Positions 9,022-17,722 are shown, counted from the stretch's first letter. The stretch is DNA of 64,000 nucleotides from CAVSRC01 sp963743015 (GCA_963743015.1 CAVUOD010000007.1:1-64000), one strand, 5' to 3'. Program-made: numbers and translations. The notes: generated by a model from the letters alone, not told the origin.

Positions 9022-9600
9022 CTATCCGCCCGGAGCGGGCAGCCTGTCGAGCGCCAGGTTGAGCAGAAGAACGTTGACGCGCGGTTCGCCAAGAAGGCCG
9101 AACGTGCGCCGCTCGGTGTGTTGCCTGACCAGCGCCCGCACGGCGGCCGGGTCAAGGCCGCGCGCCGCGGCGACGCGCGCCACCTGGAACTCGGCGGCGG
9201 CCGGCGAGATGTCCGGGTCGAGGCCGCTGCCCGAGGCCGTGACCAGATCGATCGGCACCGGCGGCTCGCCGGCGTGGCGCCGAGCGCCGCCAGCCCGGTC
9301 CTTCACCGCCGCGATCAGCCTGGCACTGGTCGGGCCGAGATTGCTGCCGCTGGAATTGGCGGCGTCATAGCCGTCGCCGGCCGCCGACGGCCGGCCGTGG
9401 AAGTATCGGTCGCCGGCGAAGGTCTGGCCGATCAGCGCCGAGCCGATGACATGGCCGTCGGCGCCGCGGACGAGGCTGCCGTTCGCCTGCTGCGGGAAGA
9501 TCAGTTGGGCGATGCCGGTCACCGCCAGCGGATAGGCGAGGCCGGTCAAGAGCGTCATCACCACAAGCATCATCACGGCGGGGCGGATTTGCGAAAGCAT
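9022..9600 (-). CDS. kdpC: K+-transporting ATPase subunit C
   Basis: A 192-residue protein with one N-terminal membrane helix (MMLVVMTLLTGLAYPLAVTG) and a periplasmic domain carrying the conserved NGSLV, G..GSNLGPTS, PVPIDLVTASGSGLDPDIS and HTERR.FG.LGEP.VNVL segments. KdpC stabilises the KdpFABC complex in the inner membrane. It lies 12 bases downstream of kdpB and 22 bases upstream of kdpD, consistent with one transcript. The gene looks intact. Confidence 0.95.
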   Translation of the reverse strand: MLSQIRPAVMMLVVMTLLTGLAYPLAVTGIAQLIFPQQANGSLVRGADGHVIGSALIGQTFAGDRYFHGRPSAAGDGYDAANSSGSNLGPTSARLIAAVKDRAGGARRHAGEPPVPIDLVTASGSGLDPDISPAAAEFQVARVAAARGLDPAAVRALVRQHTERRTFGLLGEPRVNVLLLNLALDRLPAPGG

Positions 9601-9612
9601 GGACGTTGCTCC

Positions 9613-11640
9613 TCAAGCGATCCCGAGAGCGTTGACGACAAGGTCAACGAGCTTGATGCCGACGAACGGCACGATCATCCCGCCGAGCCCGTAGATGAGC
9701 AGGTTGCGGCGGAGCAGGCTTGCCGCCGTCGCCGGCGCGTAGCGCACGCCGCGCAGCGCCAGCGGCACCAGCGCGATGATGACCAGCGCGTTGAAGATCA
9801 CCGCAGAGAGTACCGCGCTCGCGGGACTGGCGAGATGCATGACGTTGAGCGTGCCGAGTGCCGGATAGGCGGTGACGAAGATCGCCGGCAGGATGGCGAA
9901 ATACTTGGCGACGTCGTTGGCGATGGAGAAGGTGGTCAGCGCGCCGCGGCTGATGAGGAGCTGCTTGCCGATCAGCACGATCTCGATGAGCTTGGTCGGG
10001 TCGCTGTCGAGATCGATGAGGTTGCCGGCCTCCTTCGCCGCCGGCGTGCCGCTGTTCATGGTCACGCCGATGTCGGCCTGGGCGAGTGCCGGCGCGTCGT
10101 TGGTGCCGTCGCCGCACATGGCGACCAGGCGGCCGCCGGCCTGCTGACTGCGGATCAACTCCAGCTTCTTCTCCGGTGTCGCCTCGGCGAGAAAGTCGTC
10201 CACGCCGGCCTCGGCGGCGATCGCCGCCGCGGTCAGCGGGTTGTCGCCGGTCACCATCACGGTGCGGATGCCCATGCGGCGGAGCTCGGCGAAGCGCGCG
10301 CGGATGTCCGGCTTGACGATGTCCTTGAGGTGGACGACGCCGAGAAGCTGGCGGTCGCGCGCCACCACCAGCGGCGTGCCGCCGGTGCGGGCGATCGCCT
10401 CGACGATGCGGCGGAGCGGGGCCGACTCCCCGGCCTCGCACCAGGCCAGGACCGCATCCCCGGCACCCTTGCGGAGCTGCGACCCGTCGGCGAGGTTGGC
10501 GCCGGACATGCGGGTCTGGGCGGAGAACGGGATGAAGACGGCGACGTCCGCGTCTGCCCGAATACCCTGCTTGCCGGCGAGATCGACGATCGACTTGCCC
10601 TCCGGCGTCTCGTCGGAGAGGGAGGCGAGCAGTGCGGCCGAGACCAGCACGCGCCGGTCGATGCCGGGCAGCGGTTCGAAGGCGTCGGCCATGCGGTTGC
10701 CGAAGGTGATGGTGCCGGTCTTGTCGAGCAGCAGCGTGTCGACATCGCCGGCAGCCTCGACCGCGCGCCCGGACTTGGCGATGACATTGGCCTTCACCAG
10801 CCGGTCCATGCCGGCGATGCCGATCGCCGAGAGCAGGCCGCCTATGGTCGTGGGGATCAGGGTGACCAACAGGGCAACGAGGAAGACCACCGGCACAAAG
10901 GCGCCCGAATAGACGACGAAAGGCTCCAGCGTCACCACGACGATCAGGAAGATGATCGTCATGCCGACGAGCAGGATGTTGAGCGCGATCTCGTTCGGCG
11001 TCTTCTGGCGCTCGGCGCCCTCGACCAGCGCGATCATGCGGTCGAGGAAGCTTTCGCCGGCCCTGGCGGTGACGCGCACCTTGAGCCAGTCGGATACGAG
11101 CCGCGTGCCGCCGGTGACGCTTGAGCGGTCGCCGCCGGCTTCGCGGATCACCGGCGCGGACTCGCCAGTGATCGCCGACTCGTCGACCGAGGCAACGCCC
11201 TCGATCACCTCGCCGTCGGCCGGGATCAGGTCGCCGGCCTCGACCAGCACCACGTCGCCGACGGCAAGGCCGTGGCTCGACACCAGTTCGAAACCATTGG
11301 CGCTGGCGAACATCAGCCGCTTGGCTGGCGTCTCCGCCTGGGTGGCGCGCAGCGCATCGGCGCGCGCCTTGCCCCGGCCTTCCGCCATCGCCTCGGCGAA
11401 ATTGGCGAAATAGACCGTGAACCACAGCCAAGCCGCGATCTGGCCGACGACGGTCTCGTTCGGCGCGTGGATGAACAGCCCGCGCAAGAAGAGGACGGTC
11501 GACAGCACCGCGACGACCTCGGTGACGAACATCACCGGGTTACGGAAGAGCGTGCGTGGATCGAGCTTGCCGACCGCGGAGCTGAGCGCAGCGCGCGCGA
11601 TCGACGCATCGAAGAGGCCAATCTCGGTTTTGCCGTGCAT
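9613..11640 (-). CDS. kdpB: K+-transporting P-type ATPase subunit B
   Basis: The catalytic subunit of the high-affinity K+ pump, 675 residues. The phosphorylation site DKTGTITFGNR lies near residue 300, the TGES motif (AITGESAPV) in the actuator domain, the nucleotide-binding KGAGDAV region, and the hinge MVTGDNPLTA and GDGTNDAPALAQADIG motifs are all present. Membrane segments include the IPTTIGGLL helix. Nothing essential is missing. It follows kdpA by 10 bases. Because kdpA is frameshifted, translational coupling and complex assembly are doubtful. Confidence 0.95.
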   Translation of the reverse strand: MHGKTEIGLFDASIARAALSSAVGKLDPRTLFRNPVMFVTEVVAVLSTVLFLRGLFIHAPNETVVGQIAAWLWFTVYFANFAEAMAEGRGKARADALRATQAETPAKRLMFASANGFELVSSHGLAVGDVVLVEAGDLIPADGEVIEGVASVDESAITGESAPVIREAGGDRSSVTGGTRLVSDWLKVRVTARAGESFLDRMIALVEGAERQKTPNEIALNILLVGMTIIFLIVVVTLEPFVVYSGAFVPVVFLVALLVTLIPTTIGGLLSAIGIAGMDRLVKANVIAKSGRAVEAAGDVDTLLLDKTGTITFGNRMADAFEPLPGIDRRVLVSAALLASLSDETPEGKSIVDLAGKQGIRADADVAVFIPFSAQTRMSGANLADGSQLRKGAGDAVLAWCEAGESAPLRRIVEAIARTGGTPLVVARDRQLLGVVHLKDIVKPDIRARFAELRRMGIRTVMVTGDNPLTAAAIAAEAGVDDFLAEATPEKKLELIRSQQAGGRLVAMCGDGTNDAPALAQADIGVTMNSGTPAAKEAGNLIDLDSDPTKLIEIVLIGKQLLISRGALTTFSIANDVAKYFAILPAIFVTAYPALGTLNVMHLASPASAVLSAVIFNALVIIALVPLALRGVRYAPATAASLLRRNLLIYGLGGMIVPFVGIKLVDLVVNALGIA

Positions 11641-11650
11641 GGTGGTCTGC

Positions 11651-13361
11651 CTAGAACGTCTGGCCGGCGAGCATGGCGAAGTGCTCGGCGATGGGGCCGA
11701 GGGCCAGTGCGGGGAAGAAGGTCAAGCCGCCGATGATGAGAACGACGGCGACCAGAAGGGTCACGAAGAGCGGCGTGTGAGTCGGGAACGTACCGGCCGA
11801 CGCCGGCGCGACCTTCTTGGCAGCCAGCGAGCCGGCAATGGCGAGCATCGGCACGATGAAGACATAGCGCCCGAGCAGCATCGCAATGCCTTGCATGGTG
11901 TTGTGGTAGGGCGTGTTGGCGGCGAAACCTGCGAAAGCGGAGCCGTTGTTGCCGGTTGCCGAGGAATAGGCGTAAAGGATCTCGGAGAGGCCATGCGGAC
12001 CGGCCTGCTGGACCGAGGCCAGGGCGACCGGCAGCACCGCGGCGAGCGCGCCGAAGCCGAGCACGCCGACCGGCATCACCAGGAAGGTGAGGATGGCGAG
12101 CTTGACCTCCTTCGCCTCGATCTTCTTGCCGAGATATTCCGGCGTCCGCCCGACCATCAGCCCGGCCAGAAACACTGTCAGCACGACGAACAGCAGCATG
12201 CCGTAGAAGCCGGAGCCGACGCCGCCGAAGACCACCTCGCCGGTCTGTATCTGCAGCATCGGCGCTAGCATACCGAGCGGCGTGAAGCTCTCATGCATGG
12301 CATTGACCGAGCCGTTCGAGGCGGCGGTCGTCGCCGTCGCCCACAAGGCGGAATTGCCGACGCCGAAGCGGACCTCCTTGCCCTCCATGTTGCCCGCCGA
12401 CTGGTCGATCGGCAGCGACGAGAGCTCCGGATTGCCGCCGATCTCGGAGCCATAGGTGAGCGCCAGCGCGCCGACGAACAGGACCAGCATGGCGGCGAGG
12501 ATCGCCACGCCCTGGCGCATGTCCTTCACCATGCGCCCGAACATGACACAGAAGGCGGCCGGGATGAGCAGGATGAAGACCATCTCCAAGAGATTGGAGA
12601 GCGGCGTCGGGTTCTCGTAGGGATGTGCGGAGTTGGCGTTGAAGAAGCCGCCGCCATTGGTGCCGAGCTGCTTGATGGCGAGCTGCGAGGCGACCGGGCC
12701 CTGCGCGATGGTCTGCTGTCCGCCCTCGATCGTCGTCGCGTGGACGTAACCCGCCAGGGTTTGCGGCACGCCCTGCCAGACGAGGAACAGCGCCGCGATG
12801 ATCGAAAGCGGCAGCAGCACGTAGAGAACGCCGCGCGTCAGATCGACCCAGAAATTGCCAACGTCCCTGGCCTGGCGGCCCGGCGAAGCCGCGGATGACG
12901 GCGGCGCCGACGGCGATGCCGGTCGCCGCCGAGACGAAGTTCTGCACGGTCAGCCCGACCATCTGGCTGAAATAGGACAGCGTCGTCTCGCCGCCGTAGG
13001 CCTGCCAGTTGGTGTTGGTGACGAAGCTGACCGCCGTGTTGAAGGCGAGGTCGGGCGACATCGGCCCAAAACCCTGCGGGTTCCACGGCAGCAGGCCCTG
13101 CAGACGCAGGACGGCGTAGAGCACCAGCCAACCGACAAGGTTGAAGATGAGGACGGCCTTGGCATAGGCGGTCCAGTGCTGGCCGCCTGGCGTCGCGCCG
13201 ACGCCGGAGGCGCGATAGAGCAGCCGCTCGACCGGCGCCAGCGCGGGCGTCAGCCATGTGCGCTCGCCCGAGAAGACGCGCGCCATGTAGGTGCCGAGCG
13301 GATAGGCGAGCAGCAGAAGCAGCGCGCCGTAGATTACGAATTGCAGGATGTCGCCGGCCAT
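11651..13361 (-). pseudogene. kdpA: K+-transporting ATPase subunit A, frameshifted
   Basis: KdpA is the K+-binding channel-like subunit. The first 170 or so residues are in one frame, from MAGDILQFVIYGALLLLLAYP through the first K+ filter NTNWQAYGGETT to AAVIRGFA. The rest, from VGNFWVDLTRGVLYVLLPLS through the filters NGGGFFNANSAHP, TAASNGSVNAMHES and TGNNGSAFAGF, is in another frame. A single extra base in the C run near 12880 (G run on the coding strand) accounts for the break: removing it restores RGFARRQARDVGNFW. If real, no KdpA is made. If a sequencing error, the operon would be functional apart from kdpE. Confidence 0.85.
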
Positions 13362-13373
13362 GGTCGTGAACCG

Positions 13374-13463
13374 TCAGAACCGTTCGGGGTGGATCAGCGC
13401 GAGGACGAGATAGACGAGGAGCGCCGCCGCGACGGCACCACCGAGGATCAGCTCGATCGCCAT
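13374..13463 (-). CDS. kdpF: KdpF small membrane subunit
   Basis: A 29-residue single-span peptide, MAIELILGGAVAAALLVYLV followed by LALIHPERF. The ending LIHPERF and the length are characteristic of KdpF, which sits beside KdpA and stabilises the complex. It lies 12 bases upstream of kdpA and is too short for routine gene calling. Confidence 0.9.
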   Translation of the reverse strand: MAIELILGGAVAAALLVYLVLALIHPERF

Positions 13464-13473
13464 GGCGCCCGCC

Positions 13474-13563
13474 TCAGAGCCGCTCGCAAGCCCGCACGAG
13501 GAGCGCGCCGGCCGTAAAGAAGGCGATCACCAGCAGAATGAAGAGCACGTCCAACACGCCCAT
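13474..13563 (-). CDS. Small membrane peptide upstream of kdpF
   Basis: A 29-residue open frame beginning MGVLDVLFILLVIAFFTAGA and ending LLVRACERL. It has one hydrophobic span and a short basic/acidic tail. The start is preceded by GAGG and the stop lies 10 bases before kdpF. Similar short peptides ending in RACERL or RGCERL are found upstream of kdpF in other proteobacteria (from memory). Its role in the Kdp complex is not established. Confidence 0.7.
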   Translation of the reverse strand: MGVLDVLFILLVIAFFTAGALLVRACERL

Positions 13564-13792
13564 TGCCTCGCGCTGATCAGTCCGGCGCGGGCTAGATGGA
13601 ACTGTCGGGCGTCAAGGGGCTATTCGATTCTCGGTGCCGCGGCATAAGGGCGGCGTAAAGGTACCGACGGCGTCGCCAAGTAACACTGTTTCGGTCTTTT
13701 GCACCGCTGCGTGCCGCACATCAGCTTCACAGGCGCGCGCAACGCACGCGTTTCGAAACAACCCGGAACAACTCGTCCGGTTGTGGCGCATC
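13564..13792. other. Region upstream of the kdp genes, no gene
   Basis: This should contain the kdp promoter and KdpE site if they survive. I see no clear KdpE-type repeat. The stretch is cut off from its original upstream context by the truncated IS1182 transposase and its flanking repeat beginning at 13793. Readthrough from the minus-strand transposase frame covers it. Confidence 0.4.
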
Positions 13793-14903
13793 GCGGACGT
13801 GGTTCAAAACGTCGCTTGTCCGCAGCGGGCCTTAAGCGGACCGTGTCGCAGTCGTGCTTGCTCGCCAGATAGAGAAGTGTCGCTCCGTCATTGACCAGCG
13901 TGCCGGTGCAGGTGAGCGTCTTACCTGCCGGGCAGACGTAGACATCGCCGCCGTGATCATAGGCGAAGTCCTCGCGCGCGAATGTCCCGTCGGTTCGTGC
14001 TGACCTGTCGAAGACCGGGATGTGCGGCTCGATCCCGCGCTCATGGACCAGCCAGCCGAGCATCTCGGCCGAGCCGTAGGCACTGTCGGCGGCGAGCCGC
14101 TCGGGATAGAGCCCGAAGCGCTCTTCGGTGCGTTCGATCATGATGCGTGCCGCGCCGACCTCCGCTTGCCTGATCGCCCGGCTCGCCTCGACATCGACGA
14201 TGATCGCGTTGTCGAGATCAATCAGGTAGTTGGTGGCGTAGGCGAAGAAGGCGTGCCCCTTCAGGGCACCCGTCCACTGCGCCGCGGGGTCCGAGCGGGA
14301 GATGAACTTCGGTCTCACCTCGCTGGCCGCGCCCCAAGCTGCGTCGTCGAGCGTCTCGAGATACTCTCGGACCGATCGGCGTGTGCGTGCCATCGCTTCC
14401 CAGTCGACGTCTTCGGATCCTTCCGCAGAACGCTGCTTGTTGGCATCGGCTTTGATCAGGCTGGCGTCGACTGCGAACCCATCTCCGCCAACCAGCCCCT
14501 CCGCTATGCAGCGCCGGACGACCGTCTCAAATACCTTGCGCAGCAAGTTGCTGTCGCGGAAGCGACCATGCCGGTTCTTGGAGAATGTCGAGTGATCCGG
14601 CACGTCGCCGTCGAGGCCAAGCCGGCAGAACCAGCGATAGGCGAGGTTGAGGTGCACTTCCTCGCAAAGGCGGCGCTCGGAGCGGATGCCGAAGCAGTAG
14701 CCAACAATCAGCATCCGGAGCATCAGCTCGGGATCAATCGAAGGCCGACCGATCGTGCTGTAGAAGGACGCAAGGTGCCGACGCACCCCCGACAGATCAA
14801 CAAAACGATCGATCGACCGCACGACATGATCACAGGGCACATGCCGGTCGAGTGAGAAATCGTAGAAAAGCTCGCTCTGCTCGACCTGCCGCGGTCCCAT
14901 CAT
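13620..14903 (-). pseudogene. IS1182-family transposase, C-terminus lost
   Basis: The N-terminal DUF772-type domain (FYDFSLDRHVPCDHVVRSID to RWFCRLGLDGDVPDHSTFSK) and the DDE domain with Asp residues in VDASLIKADANK and ADSAYGSAEML are present. Homology stops near LASKHDCD (about 13845). The remaining 75 codons read through unrelated sequence containing a flanking repeat copy. The domain that supplies the catalytic Glu (the LFAHLKR region in relatives) is absent, so the enzyme is dead. The start MMGPRQVEQSELF was preferred over an upstream Met. The element lies directly upstream of kdp. Confidence 0.8.
13793..13823 (+). repeat. 31 bp repeat, left copy
   Basis: The copy begins GCGGACGTGGTTCAAAACGT and ends CGCTTGTCCGC. 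Its outer six bases are mutually inverted (GCGGAC/GTCCGC). A nearly identical copy, in the same orientation with two extra bases, is at 14995-15027. The pair brackets the truncated IS1182 transposase. I cannot tell whether they are element ends or an older repeat. Confidence 0.7.
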
Positions 14904-14994
14904 CGACTCAATCCCTCCGCCTCGATCGGAGTCGACTGAATCAGCGCACCGCAGCCCGTGCAACAGCCACCTTTTTCAACAAAATCGGAGCGAA

Positions 14995-15027
14995 GCGGAC
15001 GTGGTTCAAAACGTCGCTTATGTCCGC
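14995..15027 (+). repeat. 31 bp repeat, right copy (33 bp here)
   Basis: The first 25 bases are identical to the copy at 13793, followed by an inserted AT and the same GTCCGC ending. Direct rather than inverted orientation is unusual if these are insertion-sequence ends. Confidence 0.7.
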
Positions 15028-15077
15028 ACTTGGGGGCTAACGGGTATTGCTCAAGCATTGTCTTGGAGAATCATGCG

Positions 15078-15384
15078 ATGCCGATACAGAATCCAAAGGA
15101 AGCCATCATCGCAAACGCGCTGCTCCATCGGATGGGCACTGGCGAAGAGCCGAGCGTTGACGTCCTGGCCGCTCAACTGAATGAAATGCTGCTCCGCGTC
15201 GACCTCGTGACCGCGATCACCGGAACTCAGTGTCCCGACCATCTATCGCCAAATGGCATCGGGCGAGTTTCCCAAGCCTTACTGCATCACCCATTCGAAA
15301 CAAGGGGCCAAGGCCTGGCGTCTCACGGAGATCATCGCCTGGATCAACGGCCGAGAGCGCGTCAAGGGAAGCGGGCTTGAATGA
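15078..15384 (+). pseudogene. AlpA-family regulator, one frameshift
   Basis: The N-terminus MPIQNPKEAIIANALL to LLRVDLVTAITG and the C-terminus LSVPTIYRQMASGEFPKP to EIIAWINGRERVKGSGLE are in different frames. An extra A near 15224 (GGAACTC) explains the shift: removal gives TAITGLSVPTIYRQM, the standard helix-turn-helix of AlpA/excisionase-type proteins. GGAG lies about 10 bases before the ATG. The stop overlaps the start of the next gene (ATGA), so the two are translationally coupled. Such proteins control excision or replication of integrative elements. Confidence 0.75.
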
Positions 15385-17003
15385 GTATGGATGCGCTGGC
15401 CGTCCCACCCGAGGCAGCTAGTCCCCTCGTTACCTTGCCAGGTAACCCGTTGGCCACGCCCCGCGGGGAAGCCCGCACTGACAGCGGCGGCGCCTCTTGG
15501 GCCGCTGCCGATGCAGCCGACACATCCGAAGCCGCGGTAACAGCAGCGACGGTGGCGCATGTTGATGACAAGAATCGCGAGGGCGTAGTCGCACGCAAGC
15601 CGACGCCCACCTGCTGGCCACCACTCATGTCGGGCCCGGGGGTAACCAAGTACGATCGCCAAACCGGCGAACCGTACTTCGAGCCGAGGCCCAATCCGTG
15701 GGCATCTTCCGCTGATGCTACGGCAACCTCTTCGCTGTCGGTCCGCATCTCGTTCGCCGACGTGCCGCACCGCCAGTACCTCTACGGTGTCGATGCGGTA
15801 CGCGGCGAGATCACCGTGCTCGCCTCTCCCGGCGGTGTCGGCAAGTCGTCGTGGGCTTTGGCGATGGCGGCGTCCGTAGCGCTCGGCCGCAAGCTCCTTG
15901 GTGCGACCATCTTCGGCAGTGAGCTGAAGGCAATCTACATAAACGCCGAGGACAGCAGGACGGAGATGCTCCGGCGCCTTTGGGCATTATGCATCGAGCA
16001 CAACATCCCGGAACATGCCCTCACCCAGCTGACCCTGCTCGGTGCCGGCAATCCCCAGGTGCAAGGTCTGTCGTTGCTGCGGACGGAGAAAAGCGCGTCG
16101 GTGCTTGACGAAGCTGGCATTCGCTCCATGGAAGCCCTCATTGCATCTACGGGCGCTGACCTTGTGGTCCTCGATCCGCTCGTAGCGCTCTGCGGCGGCG
16201 ACAACATGAACGACAACGCCGTCATGGCACAGGTGATGCGGGCGATCAAACGCATGGCCGCCAAGTTCGATTGCGCGGTGCTTATCATCCACCACACGAG
16301 AAAGGGCGGTGACTTGGCGAGCGCGGACGCGATCGGCGGAGCGTCGGCGATCGTCAACCTCGCCCGCCGGGCCATCATGCTCATGCCCATGAATGCGGAT
16401 GAAGCCAAGCTCCTGGGTGTCCTGCCGACCCAGCGGTGGCGGTACCTGAAGGTGATCCCCGCGAAATCCAATCTCGCACCACCATCATCTGAAACCGAAT
16501 GGTACGAACTCCGCTCGGTAACGCTGCCGAACGCCGAACCGCCTACCTACCCGAACGGTGATGGTGTCCAGGCCATTGTGCGCGCGACGTTACCTTCGCA
16601 GGTAACCGCGCAGCACGGCACCGATCATCTCAAAATCCGCCAGGCGATCGTCGAACTCGTCGATGCCGGCAAGGTGGTTGATGGACAGGCCGTTCCATAC
16701 AGCCCGAACATCAGCGGCGCGGCCAACGCGCGAGGACTGATCGACGATGCCGTTGCGGCCGCTGACCAAGCTGTCGGGCACGTGATGGCAGCGGAAGACC
16801 TGAGGGCAGTGGTGGAGCGGGAAATCCGGTCGCTCCGGCAGGAGGGTGTCCTGGTCGACCAGGAGATACTCAGCGGTCGTTTCCGGCGTGGCCGCGGTCT
16901 GTCGGTGGACTGGGATCGCATCACCTGGGCGAAGCAGCCTGCTGCAGCGGAGCCGGCGGCAGCCGCAGAGCCCACCCCAGCCGCCCTGCCGGAGGCGGCC
17001 TAA
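15381..17003 (+). CDS. RepA-like AAA ATPase (AAA_25) of an integrated element
   Basis: A 540-residue RecA-like ATPase resembling the RSF1010 RepA hexameric helicase family. A low-complexity N-terminus of about 130 residues is followed by the Walker A motif SPGGVGKSSWALAMA near 150, YINAEDSR, the Walker B strand LVVLDPLVALCGG, and the LIIHHTRKGG motif with the histidines typical of this family. A C-terminal Ala/Pro-rich tail (AAAEPAAAAEPTPAALPEAA) ends the protein. These proteins are replication or maintenance helicases of plasmids and integrative elements. The start overlaps the AlpA-like gene. It is intact, so some element function may persist. Confidence 0.85.
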   Translation: MSMDALAVPPEAASPLVTLPGNPLATPRGEARTDSGGASWAAADAADTSEAAVTAATVAHVDDKNREGVVARKPTPTCWPPLMSGPGVTKYDRQTGEPYFEPRPNPWASSADATATSSLSVRISFADVPHRQYLYGVDAVRGEITVLASPGGVGKSSWALAMAASVALGRKLLGATIFGSELKAIYINAEDSRTEMLRRLWALCIEHNIPEHALTQLTLLGAGNPQVQGLSLLRTEKSASVLDEAGIRSMEALIASTGADLVVLDPLVALCGGDNMNDNAVMAQVMRAIKRMAAKFDCAVLIIHHTRKGGDLASADAIGGASAIVNLARRAIMLMPMNADEAKLLGVLPTQRWRYLKVIPAKSNLAPPSSETEWYELRSVTLPNAEPPTYPNGDGVQAIVRATLPSQVTAQHGTDHLKIRQAIVELVDAGKVVDGQAVPYSPNISGAANARGLIDDAVAAADQAVGHVMAAEDLRAVVEREIRSLRQEGVLVDQEILSGRFRRGRGLSVDWDRITWAKQPAAAEPAAAAEPTPAALPEAA

Positions 17004-17233
17004 TGAGTGCGGTGGTCAATTGGTTAATCGACTGGTCAATCATTGACCAATCTGCCGGCAGGCGGTGGTGGTCAATGCCTCCCCCTTTAGGGGGAGCATT
17101 GCCGCCCGCCCCAAGCAATTGCCATCGGCCACCGCGGCTGCAGCCGCAGCCGAAGAGGCCCCACGCGTGCCACGGCGGTGCCGCCCCCAAGACGCTGCCG
17201 AGTCGACCGCTCCGAAGCTTTAACGCCTGGTGA
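17003..17233 (+). CDS. Possible small protein after the ATPase gene
   Basis: The ATG overlaps the ATPase stop codon (TAATG), which suggests coupling. The N-terminal residues NWLIDWSIIDQSAGRRWW come from the TGGTCAAT repeats in the DNA. The remainder is Pro/Arg-rich without a recognisable domain and overlaps the recombinase remnant on the other strand. It may be a genuine element gene or merely an open frame over a repeat cluster. Confidence 0.35.
   Translation: MSAVVNWLIDWSIIDQSAGRRWWSMPPPLGGALPPAPSNCHRPPRLQPQPKRPHACHGGAAPKTLPSRPLRSFNAW
17013..17076 (+). repeat. TGGTCAAT repeat cluster (iteron-like)
   Basis: TGGTCAAT occurs at 17013, 17033 and 17069, with an inverted copy ATTGACCA at 17042. 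The middle pair forms a perfect inverted repeat GGTCAAT-C-ATTGACC. Directly following a RepA-like ATPase gene, this could be a replication origin or operator; that role is inference. Confidence 0.5.
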
Positions 17234-17239
17234 CGCGAC

Positions 17240-17463
17240 GGCAGCAGACTGAACGATCCGATAGACCGCCCCCCGCCCGATGCCTACGGTTTTGGCGATC
17301 TCGGTCGGCGTACGGCCTGCCCCGTGCAGCTGCTGCACCTCGGCCGATTTCGCGCGTGCTGTGGGCTTTCGACCCTTGTACCGCCCTCCGCCTTGGCCTT
17401 TGCGATGCCCTCCCGCTGCCGCTCCGGCATCATTTCCCGCTCGAACTGCGCGAGACGGCCATT
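17240..17463 (-). pseudogene. Serine recombinase C-terminal remnant
   Basis: The minus strand reads NGRLAQFEREMMPERQREGI then AKAKAEG in one frame. After the apparent loss of one base near 17390 it continues GRYKGRKPTARAKSAEVQQL and HGAGRTPTEIAKTVGIGRGA to VYRIV in another. These are the E-helix and the helix-turn-helix of Tn3/Hin-type resolvases. The catalytic N-terminus is missing. It is a third recombinase trace in the window. Confidence 0.75.
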
Positions 17464-17534
17464 TATCGGAGGTCTAGCGCAGACGCCATTCAATGGTTGC
17501 GCGTGGGTTCCGCTCGCACCCCTGACCATCGGTG

Positions 17535-17570
17535 AACGCCTCGTCCCGTGATCGCACGCGAGGCGTTTTT
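17535..17570 (+). terminator. Rho-independent terminator
   Basis: AACGCCTCG and CGAGGCGTT form a perfect 9 bp stem with a loop of about 15 bases, followed by TTTTT on the plus strand. It would end transcripts leaving the AlpA-ATPase operon before they run into the tRNA gene. Confidence 0.75.
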
Positions 17571-17587
17571 GGGTCCTGTTTGGGTCC

Positions 17588-17639
17588 CAAGCACTTAGCT
17601 TGCCACGAAAATTTACGAGGAAACTCAAATAAGTGCTTG
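17588..17639. repeat. 10 bp inverted repeat beside the tRNA 3' end
   Basis: CAAGCACTTA at 17588-17597 and TAAGTGCTTG at 17630-17639 are perfect inverted copies 32 bases apart, in AT-rich DNA directly downstream of the tRNA-Lys 3' end. They could be integrase arm sites or a long-loop tRNA terminator. Confidence 0.5.
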
Positions 17640-17646
17640 TTTTGTT

Positions 17647-17722
<76 letters not shown>

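Noticed and set aside
9000..9155. 52-residue N-terminal extension of KdpD
   Set aside because: The extension reads antisense-like Arg/Cys/Pro sequence overlapping kdpC; homology begins at MSDTDARPEPD.
8890..11124. 744-codon open frame on the plus strand
   Set aside because: It lies entirely antisense to kdpC, kdpB and part of kdpD and has the Arg/His/Asp-rich composition of a GC-rich shadow frame; no domain is visible.
17087..17110. CTCCCCCT-TT-AGGGGGAG hairpin as a terminator
   Set aside because: It lies inside the frame after the ATPase gene and lacks a U-tract; the AACGCCTCG hairpin at 17535 is a far better terminator.
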